NCBI GenBank assembly: GCA_964555735.1
Contig: CAZKTS010000084.1
Span: 1 to 8,660, forward strand
DNA length: 8,660 nt
Direction: 5' to 3'
Source of the DNA: CAZKTS01 sp964555735
GTDB taxonomy: Bacteria > Actinomycetota > Acidimicrobiia > IMCC26256 > PALSA-555
In this document: piece by piece, positions 1 to 6,268 of the stretch
Numbering within the stretch: the stretch's first letter is position 1
Layout of the letters: every line of letters starts with the position of its first letter
The notes under the pieces: model-generated
Told to the model about the DNA's origin: nothing
What the model saw: the letters and a program-made list of their open reading frames with translations, nothing else
Databases searched by the model: none
Translations under genes and position numbers: made by a program

Positions 1-2
1 AC

Positions 3-482
3 CTCTCGATGTGGCTGGGAGAGGTCGCGTCGGCGCCGGCCGACACCGTGCTGTGGCTCTCGACGTGGGACACCGCGATCCGCGGCATCGACGGCATCGT
101 GGCGAACCCCGCGACACCGGAGGGCCGCGCGATCATCGCCGACCTCACGCGTCAGACCGCCGACGTGATCGCGCCGCCTGGCTCCGGACGACGCGTCGTC
201 TTCCTGCTCGCCGCGCCGCCTTCCGTGACCCCGCGCGGCGCGCCCAACCCCGACATCGTCACCGCGTTCACGCAGTACAAGGACGTGCTCGAGCTGGTCG
301 TGCAGTCGGACCGGTCGCGGTTCTCGCTCCTGCCCCTCGCTCGCTTCGTGTGCCCGGCGGGGCCACCGTGCCCGGAGCTCGCCACCTTCGAGATGGCGCC
401 GCGCGCCGACGACGGCGGTCACTTCACCCGCGCCGGCTCCGACTGGATCGCACCGCTGATCCTCGACGCCCTCGGCGTCTAG
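3..482 (+). CDS. SGNH-type hydrolase/acyltransferase, C-terminal part (5' end outside window)
   Basis: The reading frame is open from the left edge to a TAG at 480-482, so the true start is probably upstream; an internal ATG at 9 is not a convincing start. Counting from that ATG, the end of the protein reads D135-G-G-H138-F-T, followed by a short helix ending ILDAL. This is the usual block III of SGNH/GDSL hydrolases, where the Asp and His complete the Ser-His-Asp triad. The Ser-containing block I would lie upstream of the window. The same ending is typical of the SGNH domain fused behind membrane O-acyltransferases (OafA-like), which modify cell-surface glycans; whether such a membrane domain precedes it cannot be seen. 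Two cysteines (C115, C121) flank a Pro/Gly stretch and could form a disulfide if the domain is exported. It converges on the metallo-hydrolase gene with an 11-bp gap. Family assignment is fairly sure; substrate unknown. Confidence 0.72.
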   Translation, partial: LSMWLGEVASAPADTVLWLSTWDTAIRGIDGIVANPATPEGRAIIADLTRQTADVIAPPGSGRRVVFLLAAPPSVTPRGAPNPDIVTAFTQYKDVLELVVQSDRSRFSLLPLARFVCPAGPPCPELATFEMAPRADDGGHFTRAGSDWIAPLILDALGV

Positions 483-493
483 CGGCGGTCGCC

Positions 494-1720
494 TCAGGCG
501 GCGGGCGCGGCTCGGTACAGCAGCGGGCCGTCGCCGTCCTGCCAGCGCTCGGCCTCGTTCGCGAGGACCATGTGCTCGAGGTGGGCGAACGTCTCGCTCT
601 CGGCCATCACGCCCCAGTGCTTCTTGGGGAAGATCTCGTGCGAGATCTGCTGCACGGTCGCCGGGCCGATCGCGAGCGACGCCTCGCGGATCTGCTCCAT
701 CCGCTCCTCGTGGTGCTCCTTGATCGCAGTGACGCGCCCGGGCACGTCGTCGAACGGGTGGCCGTGCGCCGGCAGGCCCAGCTGCACGCCGTCGAGCGCC
801 GCGACGAGGTCGAGCGTCTGGAGGTAGCTCTTGAGCGCGTCGGCGCCCTGGCCCACGCCGGAGATGTGCGGCGTGATCGACGGCAGCACGTGGTCGCCCG
901 AGAGGAGGAGCCCGTACTCGGGGTCGTACAGACAGAGGTGGTCGACGGTGTGACCGGGCGTGTGGATCGACACCCACTCGCGACCCGCCAGGCTCATGCG
1001 CTCGCCGTGCACGACCCGCCGGCTCGGGTAGGGCGGACGGAACAGCATCCGCAGCGCGCGGATCTTCAGACGCTTGGTCAGCTTCGGCATCGGGTGCTTG
1101 CTGCCGCCCCACGGCGTCTCGCCGCCCCACGGCACCGAGTTCGCCTGCGTCTCGGCGGTCACGCCGTCGCGCAGCGGGTCACCCTCGTACTCGTCGACGT
1201 GGTCGGCGATGGTGGGGATCTCCTCGCCGCCGATGTCGAGCGCCTGCGCGGCCGCGGCCGCGATGCGCTCGGCCTCGGCCTCCTCCTGCGCGCTCGGGAG
1301 GTGGTTGCGGCGGTCGCTCTCTTCCATCGACCACGTGGTGAAGGCCTTGTGCGCGACGAGCTGCGCGCCGGCCTCCTTCTTGATGCGCCCCGCGCCACCG
1401 AAGTGGTCGGGGTGCGAGTGCGTGACGATGACGGTGTGGATGTCCTTGACGCGAAAGCCGGCGGTCTTCAGCCGCGCCTTGAGCGCCTTCCACGACTGCG
1501 GCCCGGGTAGCCCGGGGTCGACGACCGCGAGGCCGTGGTCGTCGAGCAGCCCGTAGGTGTTGACGTGGCCGAGCCCGGGCATCCAGATCGGCAGCTGCAT
1601 CCGGATGACGTTGGGCGCGACCTCGACGACCTCGGACGACGCGGGGTCCTGCTCCTGCTTGTGCGGCCTGGGCCTCGGCGCCTCGGACGGGTCACCGGGC
1701 GGCCGCCGGGTGGCGGTCAC
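494..1720 (-). CDS. Metallo-beta-lactamase-fold hydrolase (LACTB2-like architecture)
   Basis: A 408-residue protein with a full set of metallo-beta-lactamase ligands: H101-x-H103-x-D105-H106, H257 in HTPGHT, D276 in SGDH and H319 in PAHGHP, enough for two metal ions, usually zinc. Residues about 326-385 after the fold are helical and charged and resemble the small winged-helix tail of LACTB2-like hydrolases. The fold hydrolyses thioesters, lactones, esters or nucleic acids; the exact substrate cannot be read. There is no signal peptide, so it is probably cytoplasmic. Start: GTG at 1720 is the first start codon after an in-frame TAA seven codons... in the short leader (four codons upstream), leaving no longer alternative. 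The first ~30 residues are Pro/Arg-rich and probably disordered. The segment between H106 and H257 is about 150 residues, longer than usual, and contains a PWGG duplication near 198-206. It lies 33 bp downstream of the amidase and may be read through from it, but has its own promoter-like TAACCT. Confidence 0.9.
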   Translation of the reverse strand: MTATRRPPGDPSEAPRPRPHKQEQDPASSEVVEVAPNVIRMQLPIWMPGLGHVNTYGLLDDHGLAVVDPGLPGPQSWKALKARLKTAGFRVKDIHTVIVTHSHPDHFGGAGRIKKEAGAQLVAHKAFTTWSMEESDRRNHLPSAQEEAEAERIAAAAAQALDIGGEEIPTIADHVDEYEGDPLRDGVTAETQANSVPWGGETPWGGSKHPMPKLTKRLKIRALRMLFRPPYPSRRVVHGERMSLAGREWVSIHTPGHTVDHLCLYDPEYGLLLSGDHVLPSITPHISGVGQGADALKSYLQTLDLVAALDGVQLGLPAHGHPFDDVPGRVTAIKEHHEERMEQIREASLAIGPATVQQISHEIFPKKHWGVMAESETFAHLEHMVLANEAERWQDGDGPLLYRAAPAA

Positions 1721-1732
1721 GAGCGCAGGTTA
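1721..1732 (-). promoter_or_regulatory. Candidate -10 element (TAACCT) for leaderless metallo-hydrolase mRNA
   Basis: On the minus strand TAACCT (1732-1727) is followed by 6 nt and then the GTG start at 1720. TANNNT at this distance is the arrangement known for leaderless actinobacterial transcripts, in which the start codon is at or next to the 5' end. No Shine-Dalgarno-like sequence precedes the GTG. No convincing -35 hexamer is visible. The same TAA also closes the frame upstream, so it helps fix the start codon. Confidence 0.45.
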
Positions 1733-1753
1733 TCCGGCCTCGGACCGGTCCCA

Positions 1754-3262
1754 TCACCCCACGTAGGCGAGGGGTGCGAGCTTGGGCCACGGGTGGTCCT
1801 GCTCGAGCACGGCCGCGGCGGCGAGGCAGGACACGTCGTCGAGCCGGCGCGCCACGACCTGCAGCGCGACCGGGAGGCCGTCGACGAAGCCGCACGGGAT
1901 GCTGCACGCGGGCTGGCCGGTGAGGTTGAACGGCGCAGTGAACGCAGCCGAGAGACCCATCAGCGAGACGTCCTTGCCGTTGACCGCGCCGCTGAGCGTG
2001 CCCTCCGCCGCGAACGCGGGCACGGGCGTCGTCGGCGTGAGCAGGAGGTCGATGTCGGCGAACGCGCTCGCGGCCGCGGCGACGGTCGCCTGCTTGCCGC
2101 GGATGGCCTTCAGCACCACCTCGGGCTTGAGGTGCTCGTACGACTGGACGGCCAGGCGCGTCACGTCCGTGAGGTCCTGCACGTGGTCGCGCATGTCCTC
2201 GTAGTGGAGCGCCATGTCGCCGAGCGTCGACAGCACGGTCCACGAGGTGCCGGGCTTGGGCAGCACGACCTCGCGGTCGTCGAGCTCGAGGTCGCACGCC
2301 TCGATGAGGATCTCCGCGGCCTCGCGGGCGCAGCGCTCCACGGCAGGATCGGCACCCGCGTACCCGAGCGTCGACGACCACGCGACCCGCTTGCCGTGGA
2401 GCAGCGCGACCGCGGCGTCGGGATCGACCGCGGGCTCGAACGGTGCGGGTTTGGGCAGCGAGATCGGGTCCTCGAGCGTGGGGCCGGTGACGACGTCGAG
2501 GTAGCGCGCCGCGTCGCGCACCGAGCGCACGATCGGACCGCGCACCGACGTCTGCGAGAAGCCGAACGCGCCGGGCCCGGTGCCGGTGAGGCCCTGTGTC
2601 GTCTTCATCCCCGGCAGCCCGCAGTACGCCGACGGGATCCGGATCGAGCCGCCGCCGTCGCTACCGCTGCACGCCGGGAAGAGCCCCGCGGCGACCGCCG
2701 CGGCCGAGCCGCCGGACGAGCCACCCGGCGTGTGGTCGGGGTTCCACGGGTTGCGGGTGATCCCGTGCAGCGGCGTGTTGGTGAAGCTGACCGCGCCGTG
2801 CTCGGAGGCCGTGGTGAGGCCGACGAGCACCGCGCCGGCCGCGCGCAGGCGCGCGACCTCGGTGTCGTCGGAGGCGGCGACCGCGTCGCGGTAGACAACC
2901 GACGCGTGCGTCTCCGGCCAGCCCTCGACGCTCGCCAGCTCCTTGATGCCCATCGGCACCCCGGCGAGCGGGCCGGGATCGTCTCCCGCGGCCACGGCCT
3001 CGTCGATGGCCGCGGCGCGAGCGCGCGCGGCCTCGGCATCCTGGAAGCACACGGCGTTGAGCTCGGGATCGATGCGCTCGATCCGGTCGAGGTGGGCCTC
3101 GAGCACGTCGCGCGCCGACAGCGCACCGGCCCGCACCGCATCCGCGATGTCCCAGGCGTCGCGCTCCCACACTTCCTTGTCGCGCTCACTCGCTGCGGCC
3201 GGGGATACCCCGGCCGCGGGCGCTCCTTCGCTCGGCGAGCTCCCTCCACTCCCGGTCATCAC
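1754..3262 (-). CDS. Amidase-signature family amidohydrolase
   Basis: A 502-residue amidase-signature enzyme that hydrolyses a carboxamide through a Ser-cisSer-Lys triad. The triad is visible: K107 in GVPMGIKE, S182 in PGGSSGGSAAA and nucleophile S206 in GSDGGGSIRIP. The spacings (24 residues from cis-Ser to Ser, 99 from Lys to Ser) equal those of mammalian fatty acid amide hydrolase (K142/S217/S241) as I recall it. The family spans GatA, urethanases and fatty-amide hydrolases, so the substrate is open; no GatB or GatC is present, which argues against tRNA amidation. Start: GTG at 3262 overlaps the WS/DGAT stop by 4 nt (GTGA) and has GAGG 7 nt upstream (3273-3270); ATG at 3259 (TGATG) is equally coupled. 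The first ~28 residues are Gly/Ala/Ser-rich and unlike a normal amidase N-terminus; they include a structured DNA insert (3182-3232). Recognisable family sequence begins near residue 29. No membrane helix is seen, so it is probably cytoplasmic or peripheral. Confidence 0.93.
   Translation of the reverse strand: MMTGSGGSSPSEGAPAAGVSPAAASERDKEVWERDAWDIADAVRAGALSARDVLEAHLDRIERIDPELNAVCFQDAEAARARAAAIDEAVAAGDDPGPLAGVPMGIKELASVEGWPETHASVVYRDAVAASDDTEVARLRAAGAVLVGLTTASEHGAVSFTNTPLHGITRNPWNPDHTPGGSSGGSAAAVAAGLFPACSGSDGGGSIRIPSAYCGLPGMKTTQGLTGTGPGAFGFSQTSVRGPIVRSVRDAARYLDVVTGPTLEDPISLPKPAPFEPAVDPDAAVALLHGKRVAWSSTLGYAGADPAVERCAREAAEILIEACDLELDDREVVLPKPGTSWTVLSTLGDMALHYEDMRDHVQDLTDVTRLAVQSYEHLKPEVVLKAIRGKQATVAAAASAFADIDLLLTPTTPVPAFAAEGTLSGAVNGKDVSLMGLSAAFTAPFNLTGQPACSIPCGFVDGLPVALQVVARRLDDVSCLAAAAVLEQDHPWPKLAPLAYVG
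3182..3232. repeat. 51-bp structured in-frame insert: inverted repeat inside imperfect direct repeats
   Basis: On the + strand the order is GCGCTCACTCGCT (3182-3194), a perfect 10-bp arm GCGGCCGGGG (3195-3204), ATA, the complementary arm CCCCGGCCGC (3208-3217), GG, and GCGCTCCTTCGCT (3220-3232). The two outer 13-mers match at 11 of 13 positions in the same orientation. The whole unit is 51 bp, or 17 codons, and encodes residues 11-27 of the amidase (SEGAP...ASER), before the recognisable family sequence. I read it as a small inserted repeat tolerated near a dispensable N-terminus, but a chance GC-rich hairpin cannot be excluded from one copy. Confidence 0.5.
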
Positions 3263-4668
3263 GCACCGGCCTCGCGGGCCAGCTTGGTGAGCTCGCCGAA
3301 GGACTCGTCGATGCCGGTCTCGAGGACGTCGAGGTCGGGCCAGTGGTCACGGTCGGCGAGAAGGCCCACGTGCAGGTGGCCGCAGTACGAGAGGATCGCG
3401 ATGCCGACGTTGGTGTTCCGCGAGAGCGGGACCATCGGATACGCCTCCAGCATGCGTGCGCCCATGCAGTAGAGCGGTGTCTGGGGGCCCGGCACGTTGG
3501 TGCAGATCAGGTTGAAGAACGGCTGGTGGTGCCCGGCGCGCGCCGCCAGACCGATGAGCGTCGGTGCGCTGTAGTGCGCGAGGTTCAACAGGGTGTCGGC
3601 GGCGACCGGCTGCTCGCGCTCCTTCAGGTCGGCGGTCGTGGCCTGGATGGCGCGCAGGCGCGCGAGCGGGTCCGGCTCGCCGACGGGCACCGGCACGAAC
3701 ATGGCCGAGATCCGGTTGCCGAGGGTCATGTGCTCGTCGTCGGACCGCACCGACACCGGGCAGAGGATCTTGAGCGTCAGGCCCGGCGTGAGCTCGGCAC
3801 GCGACTCGAGCACCCGCGCGATCCCGCCGCTGACGCCCGCCAGCACGACGTCGTTGAGCGTGCCGCCGAACGCCTTGCGCACCGTCTTCACGTCGTCGAC
3901 CGGGTACTGCACGAGTCCGAAGCGCCGGTTGCGCCCCACGGTGCGGTTGAGCGACGTGCGCGGCGCGACGAGGTTGCCTTCGGTGAGGGTCGCGAACGAA
4001 CGCGCGACCTGGGTCACGCGGTCGGCGGCGCGCTTGGGCACCTCGACCGCGTTGCGGGCCGTCTGCGCGAGCGCCTTGGGCCCGGCGACGTACTCCTTCA
4101 CCGTGTCGACGAGCAGGCGCGCCTGCGGCGGTGCGGGTGCCGGCCGCCACTCCGGCCCGGGCGTGCGCACGGGATCGGGCTCGAAGTCGAGCAGCACCGT
4201 CGCGACGTCGACGCCGGAGACGCCGTCGACCAGCGCGTGATGGGTCTTCTGCACCATCGCGACGTGGCCGCCCTCGAGACCTTCGACGAACCAGAGCTCC
4301 CACAGCGGTCGGCTGCGGTCGAGCACCTGCGCCTGGACGCGCTCGAATAGCGCGAGCAGCTGGCTGCGCGAGCCCGGCGCCGGCAGCGCGGTGAGTCGGA
4401 CATGGTGGGCGATGTCGAACCGGTCGTCGTCGACCCAGATCGGGAGCCCGGCGTCGAGCGGCACCGGCATGATGCGCTTGCGGAACCGCGGGATGAGGTG
4501 GAGGCGTGACGACACCAGATCGCGCACGTCGCCGATGCGGAACCGACCGGTGTCGTCGACGAAGGCGTCGCCCTCGAAGACCGCCAACGCGCCCACGTGC
4601 ATGGGCGTCTCGAGCCGCTCCAGGTGCAAGAAGCTGGCATCGAGTGCACCGAGGCGGTCGTACGTCAC
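3259..4668 (-). CDS. Wax ester synthase/diacylglycerol acyltransferase (WS/DGAT) family O-acyltransferase
   Basis: A 469-residue bifunctional-type acyltransferase that transfers an acyl group from acyl-CoA to a long-chain alcohol (wax ester) or diacylglycerol (triacylglycerol), usually at the inner membrane or lipid-body surface. The hallmark HHxxxDG motif is present as HHALVDG (143-149), preceded by PLW (121-123). The C-terminal half has the conserved N272-D273 (LNDVVLAG) and N391-V-P-G-P. Length matches the family's usual 450-480 residues. The start at GTG 4668 gives MTYDRLGALDASFLHLE, the standard beginning of this family. Its stop overlaps the amidase start by 4 nt, so the two are translationally coupled. 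Storage lipid synthesis is the usual role in actinomycetes, where many paralogs occur and some have little measurable activity, so the true acyl acceptor is uncertain. No tgs or atfA symbol is assigned because orthology cannot be judged here. Confidence 0.95.
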   Translation of the reverse strand: MTYDRLGALDASFLHLERLETPMHVGALAVFEGDAFVDDTGRFRIGDVRDLVSSRLHLIPRFRKRIMPVPLDAGLPIWVDDDRFDIAHHVRLTALPAPGSRSQLLALFERVQAQVLDRSRPLWELWFVEGLEGGHVAMVQKTHHALVDGVSGVDVATVLLDFEPDPVRTPGPEWRPAPAPPQARLLVDTVKEYVAGPKALAQTARNAVEVPKRAADRVTQVARSFATLTEGNLVAPRTSLNRTVGRNRRFGLVQYPVDDVKTVRKAFGGTLNDVVLAGVSGGIARVLESRAELTPGLTLKILCPVSVRSDDEHMTLGNRISAMFVPVPVGEPDPLARLRAIQATTADLKEREQPVAADTLLNLAHYSAPTLIGLAARAGHHQPFFNLICTNVPGPQTPLYCMGARMLEAYPMVPLSRNTNVGIAILSYCGHLHVGLLADRDHWPDLDVLETGIDESFGELTKLAREAGA

Positions 4669-4682
4669 GAGGCGACAGGCTA
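4669..4682 (-). promoter_or_regulatory. Candidate -10 element (TAGCCT) upstream of WS/DGAT
   Basis: On the minus strand TAGCCT (4682-4677) lies 8 nt before the GTG start at 4668. No Shine-Dalgarno-like sequence lies between, which fits a leaderless or nearly leaderless mRNA. A -35 element is not recognisable. This would drive the WS/DGAT-amidase pair. Confidence 0.42.
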
Positions 4683-5018
4683 CGGCGCCTTCGGGGTGCC
4701 TGAAAGGGCGGCGGGCTCAAGCCGGCGCGCGGCGCGGCCGATCACGATGGTGAGGAGACGCCCACCATCCGTACGGGAAGAAGGTGGGGCGCCCCGGAGG
4801 CGGCTGGGCACGACCCGCCTCGACGGGGCGCCCCGTCACCCGGGTAGGTCCCCGCAGCGGTGGGGCTGGGCAGTTGACCGCTCGGTGCGGGAGCCGGGCC
4901 GGGCGAGGCTCGGCGACCGCACCGTGCGGTCCCCTCACTTCACGCGGACGCCGGTGGTCCATGGTGGCTGGGCGACTCGTCGGCACGATACCCGCGGCGG
5001 TGGCCCGCACCGCGCCGT
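4683..5018. other. Intergenic gap without a convincing gene
   Basis: Between the start of WS/DGAT and the stop of the choice-of-anchor gene lie about 350 bp with no credible protein. The frames that stay open here are Arg/Gly/Pro-rich with no family resemblance and overlap real genes on the other strand. What it holds is secondary structure: GATGGTG/CACCATC arms (4746-4752 and 4763-4769, 10-nt loop), the palindrome CCGTACGG (4769-4776), the long hairpin at 4786-4834, and GACCGCA/TGCGGTC arms with a 3-nt loop (4915-4921 and 4925-4931). It must contain the 3' UTR of the choice-of-anchor gene and the promoter of WS/DGAT; a structured RNA is possible but unproven. Confidence 0.6.
4786..4834 (-). 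terminator. Long GC-rich hairpin, possible terminator of the choice-of-anchor gene
   Basis: The left arm 4786-4803 pairs with 4815-4834 as an 11-bp plus 7-bp stem (GAGGCGG/CCGCCTC innermost), interrupted by a 2-nt bulge (GA, 4822-4823), around an 11-nt loop. Each outer arm contains GGGGCGCCCC (4786-4795 and 4825-4834), itself a palindrome; the right copy extends to a perfect 16-bp palindrome, 4822-4837. On the minus strand it lies about 185 nt beyond the stop at 5019 and is followed by a pyrimidine stretch (ACCTTCTTCCC) rather than a clean U-tract. Terminator is therefore only one reading; a protein-binding pair of operators or a structured RNA are alternatives. The strand is assigned by context alone. 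Confidence 0.4.
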
Positions 5019-5735
5019 TCAGCCTGCCGTCCGCGGGGCCGCGACGACGGGCGCGGCCGGGGGCTGGGTGACCGTGGTCCCGCCGACGTCCGGGGTGCGG
5101 TACCGGTAGCAGACCTGCACCGCCGCAGCCACGAACGTGTTGATCTCGGCCTGCACGTTGCCGCCACCTCCGGTGAAGTGCTCGGAGATCGACGACTGCA
5201 CGTGGAACGGCAGCGAGCCCGCACCGGTGAAGGCCGCGAGCGTCGCCGCGTCGGTGGCGCTCACCGGCGCGGCCGCCGCGTCGCGCGTCGTCGACGGCTG
5301 GGTGACGGCACTCGTGCCGAGGTAGTCGAGCGTGCCGTCGAACGCGGTGAGCCCCTGCGCGGCGACGCGCGGGATCGTGCCGGTGACGGGCGCCGGTGAC
5401 GCGAGCCCACCGGGGCTCGTGAACGTGACCTCGTAGGTCATGTCCTCGGAGAAGACGACCGCGGACTGGGCGGTGTTCTCGAACTTGGCGTCGGTGTCGA
5501 GGTGCACGGACTGCGTGGGCACGGTGACCTCGAGCAGGGTGCCGAGCGACGGGTCGAACTTCGGGACGGTCATGTCGGTGCTCACCTCGGTGCGCTGGCG
5601 CGCCACCGAGGCGTCGTGGCACCGGGTGGTCTCGGCCGCGCCGGCACTGCGGGTCGCGAGGACGATGGTGGCGGTCGCCGCGAGTGCGGCGAGGACGACG
5701 AGCGCGAGCGCGCGTGGGTGCAGGTGGAGTCGCAC
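5019..5735 (-). CDS. Secreted choice-of-anchor E domain-like protein
   Basis: A 238-residue exported protein of unknown function. Residues 1-34 form a signal peptide: a short basic start, a hydrophobic core near 9-27 and an AGAA cleavage region before ETTR. The mature part follows the choice-of-anchor E pattern as I know it: KFDPSLGTL (59-67), FENTAQSAV (85-93), a middle FDGTLDYLGTSA (132-143), GAGSLPF (171-177) and GGGNVQAEI...VQVCYRY (190-212). Such proteins are beta-rich extracellular modules named for their variable C-terminal sorting signals. Here no LPXTG, PEP-CTERM or terminal membrane helix is visible; the protein ends in a Pro/Ala/Val tail, so it is probably released or held non-covalently. 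C39 and C209 could form a disulfide. The GTG start at 5735 is supported by GGGAGG just upstream. It lies 73 bp downstream of the second lipoprotein gene on the same strand and could be co-transcribed. Confidence 0.78.
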   Translation of the reverse strand: MRLHLHPRALALVVLAALAATATIVLATRSAGAAETTRCHDASVARQRTEVSTDMTVPKFDPSLGTLLEVTVPTQSVHLDTDAKFENTAQSAVVFSEDMTYEVTFTSPGGLASPAPVTGTIPRVAAQGLTAFDGTLDYLGTSAVTQPSTTRDAAAAPVSATDAATLAAFTGAGSLPFHVQSSISEHFTGGGGNVQAEINTFVAAAVQVCYRYRTPDVGGTTVTQPPAAPVVAAPRTAG

Positions 5736-5745
5736 GGGACCTCCC
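5736..5745 (-). promoter_or_regulatory. Shine-Dalgarno sequence deciding the choice-of-anchor protein start
   Basis: On the minus strand GGGAGG (5745-5740) is followed by TCCC and then GTG at 5735. The 4-nt spacing is slightly short but the match to anti-SD is strong. It selects the GTG that begins a textbook signal peptide. A leadered start here, with no TANNNT hexamer close by, sets this gene apart from the unit-leading genes of the window. Confidence 0.6.
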
Positions 5746-5808
5746 TCGGGTCAACGTGCGGTTCAGGACGCACGCACCCGCGGGCTGTGACCGCGTTCGT
5801 CCCGGAGC

Positions 5809-6267
5809 TCAGACCTGCAGGGCGGCGAAGCGACAGGGCGTGATGTCGTGCTTGCGCGCGAGCTCGGCGCTGCGCTCCTCGAGCGCGCTCACTCGCAGTG
5901 CCGACTCGGTGGCCGCGGTCGGGTCGGCACCCTGGAGCTGCACCACGACGAGGTCCGCCTCGTCGAGCATCTGGTCGAGCAGCGCGAGCCAGCGGTTCAG
6001 CGCGGCGACGCGCTCCTTCTCCGGCTTGAGGTCGCGCAGCTCGGCGAGCGTCCCGCGTTGCTCCTCGACGAGCGCGTCGATCGCCGCCGCCGCGCGGGCG
6101 GGACGCGTGAAGGCCGGGATGTCGACGCCACGCGCGTGCCGAGTCGCGACCCGGCAGATCTTGCTCGCGTGCTCCGCGTACGCCTGCGGGCCGAGCCGCT
6201 CCCCACCGCCACACGCACCGAGGGCGACGCCGGCCAGCAGCAGCAGCACCACCACCGCGCGGGCCAC
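5809..6267 (-). CDS. Predicted lipoprotein, paralog of the upstream lipoprotein
   Basis: A 152-residue predicted lipoprotein. The hydrophobic N-terminus (residues 4-17) ends in LGAC with C19 as the lipidated cysteine, followed by GGGE. The mature region is helical and charged. It keeps an N-terminal ASKIC (C38) and a C-terminal ITPC (C145); two such cysteines recur in a broad group of small actinobacterial lipoproteins and could pair outside the membrane. The neighbour upstream has the same layout (ANKEC, C46; LAGC, C160) and aligns at the C-terminal helix (LEERSAEL with LAQRSSNV). Start: GTG at 6267 has GGAGGG (6278-6273) 5 nt upstream, inside the last codons of the preceding gene, whose TGA ends one base before this GTG, so translation is coupled. 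Function is unknown; no transporter or enzyme motif is visible. It would sit on the outer face of the cytoplasmic membrane. Confidence 0.8.
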   Translation of the reverse strand: MARAVVVLLLLAGVALGACGGGERLGPQAYAEHASKICRVATRHARGVDIPAFTRPARAAAAIDALVEEQRGTLAELRDLKPEKERVAALNRWLALLDQMLDEADLVVVQLQGADPTAATESALRVSALEERSAELARKHDITPCRFAALQV

Positions 6268-6268
6268 C

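Noticed and set aside
483..500. A small inverted repeat (CGCCT/AGGCG) between the convergent stops as a bidirectional terminator
   Set aside because: It has only 5-bp arms with a 1-nt loop and no T-tracts, and overlaps the metallo-hydrolase stop codon.
1754..3262. The amidase as the GatA subunit of glutamyl-tRNA amidotransferase
   Set aside because: No gatB or gatC neighbours and the surrounding genes are lipid- or envelope-related; catalytic residues alone are shared by the whole amidase-signature family.
1535..3472. A 645-codon open frame on the + strand opposite the metallo-hydrolase and amidase
   Set aside because: It is Arg/Ala/Gly-rich, has no recognisable motif, and lies antisense to two genes with intact catalytic residues; long antisense frames are expected in DNA this GC-rich.
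3343..4350. A 335-codon + strand frame opposite WS/DGAT
   Set aside because: It is antisense to the HHxxxDG-bearing gene, with no domain and biased composition.
5736..5808. TTGACC in the 73-bp gap before the choice-of-anchor gene as a -35 element
   Set aside because: A matching -10 would fall inside the coding sequence and no TANNNT is present nearby, so co-transcription from the lipoprotein promoter is more plausible.
5884..5897. A near copy (12 of 13) of the amidase direct-repeat unit GCGCTCACTCGCT inside the second lipoprotein gene
   Set aside because: The encoded helix aligns without a gap to the paralogous lipoprotein, so nothing is inserted there; coincidence from Ser/Glu/Arg codons is the simpler explanation.
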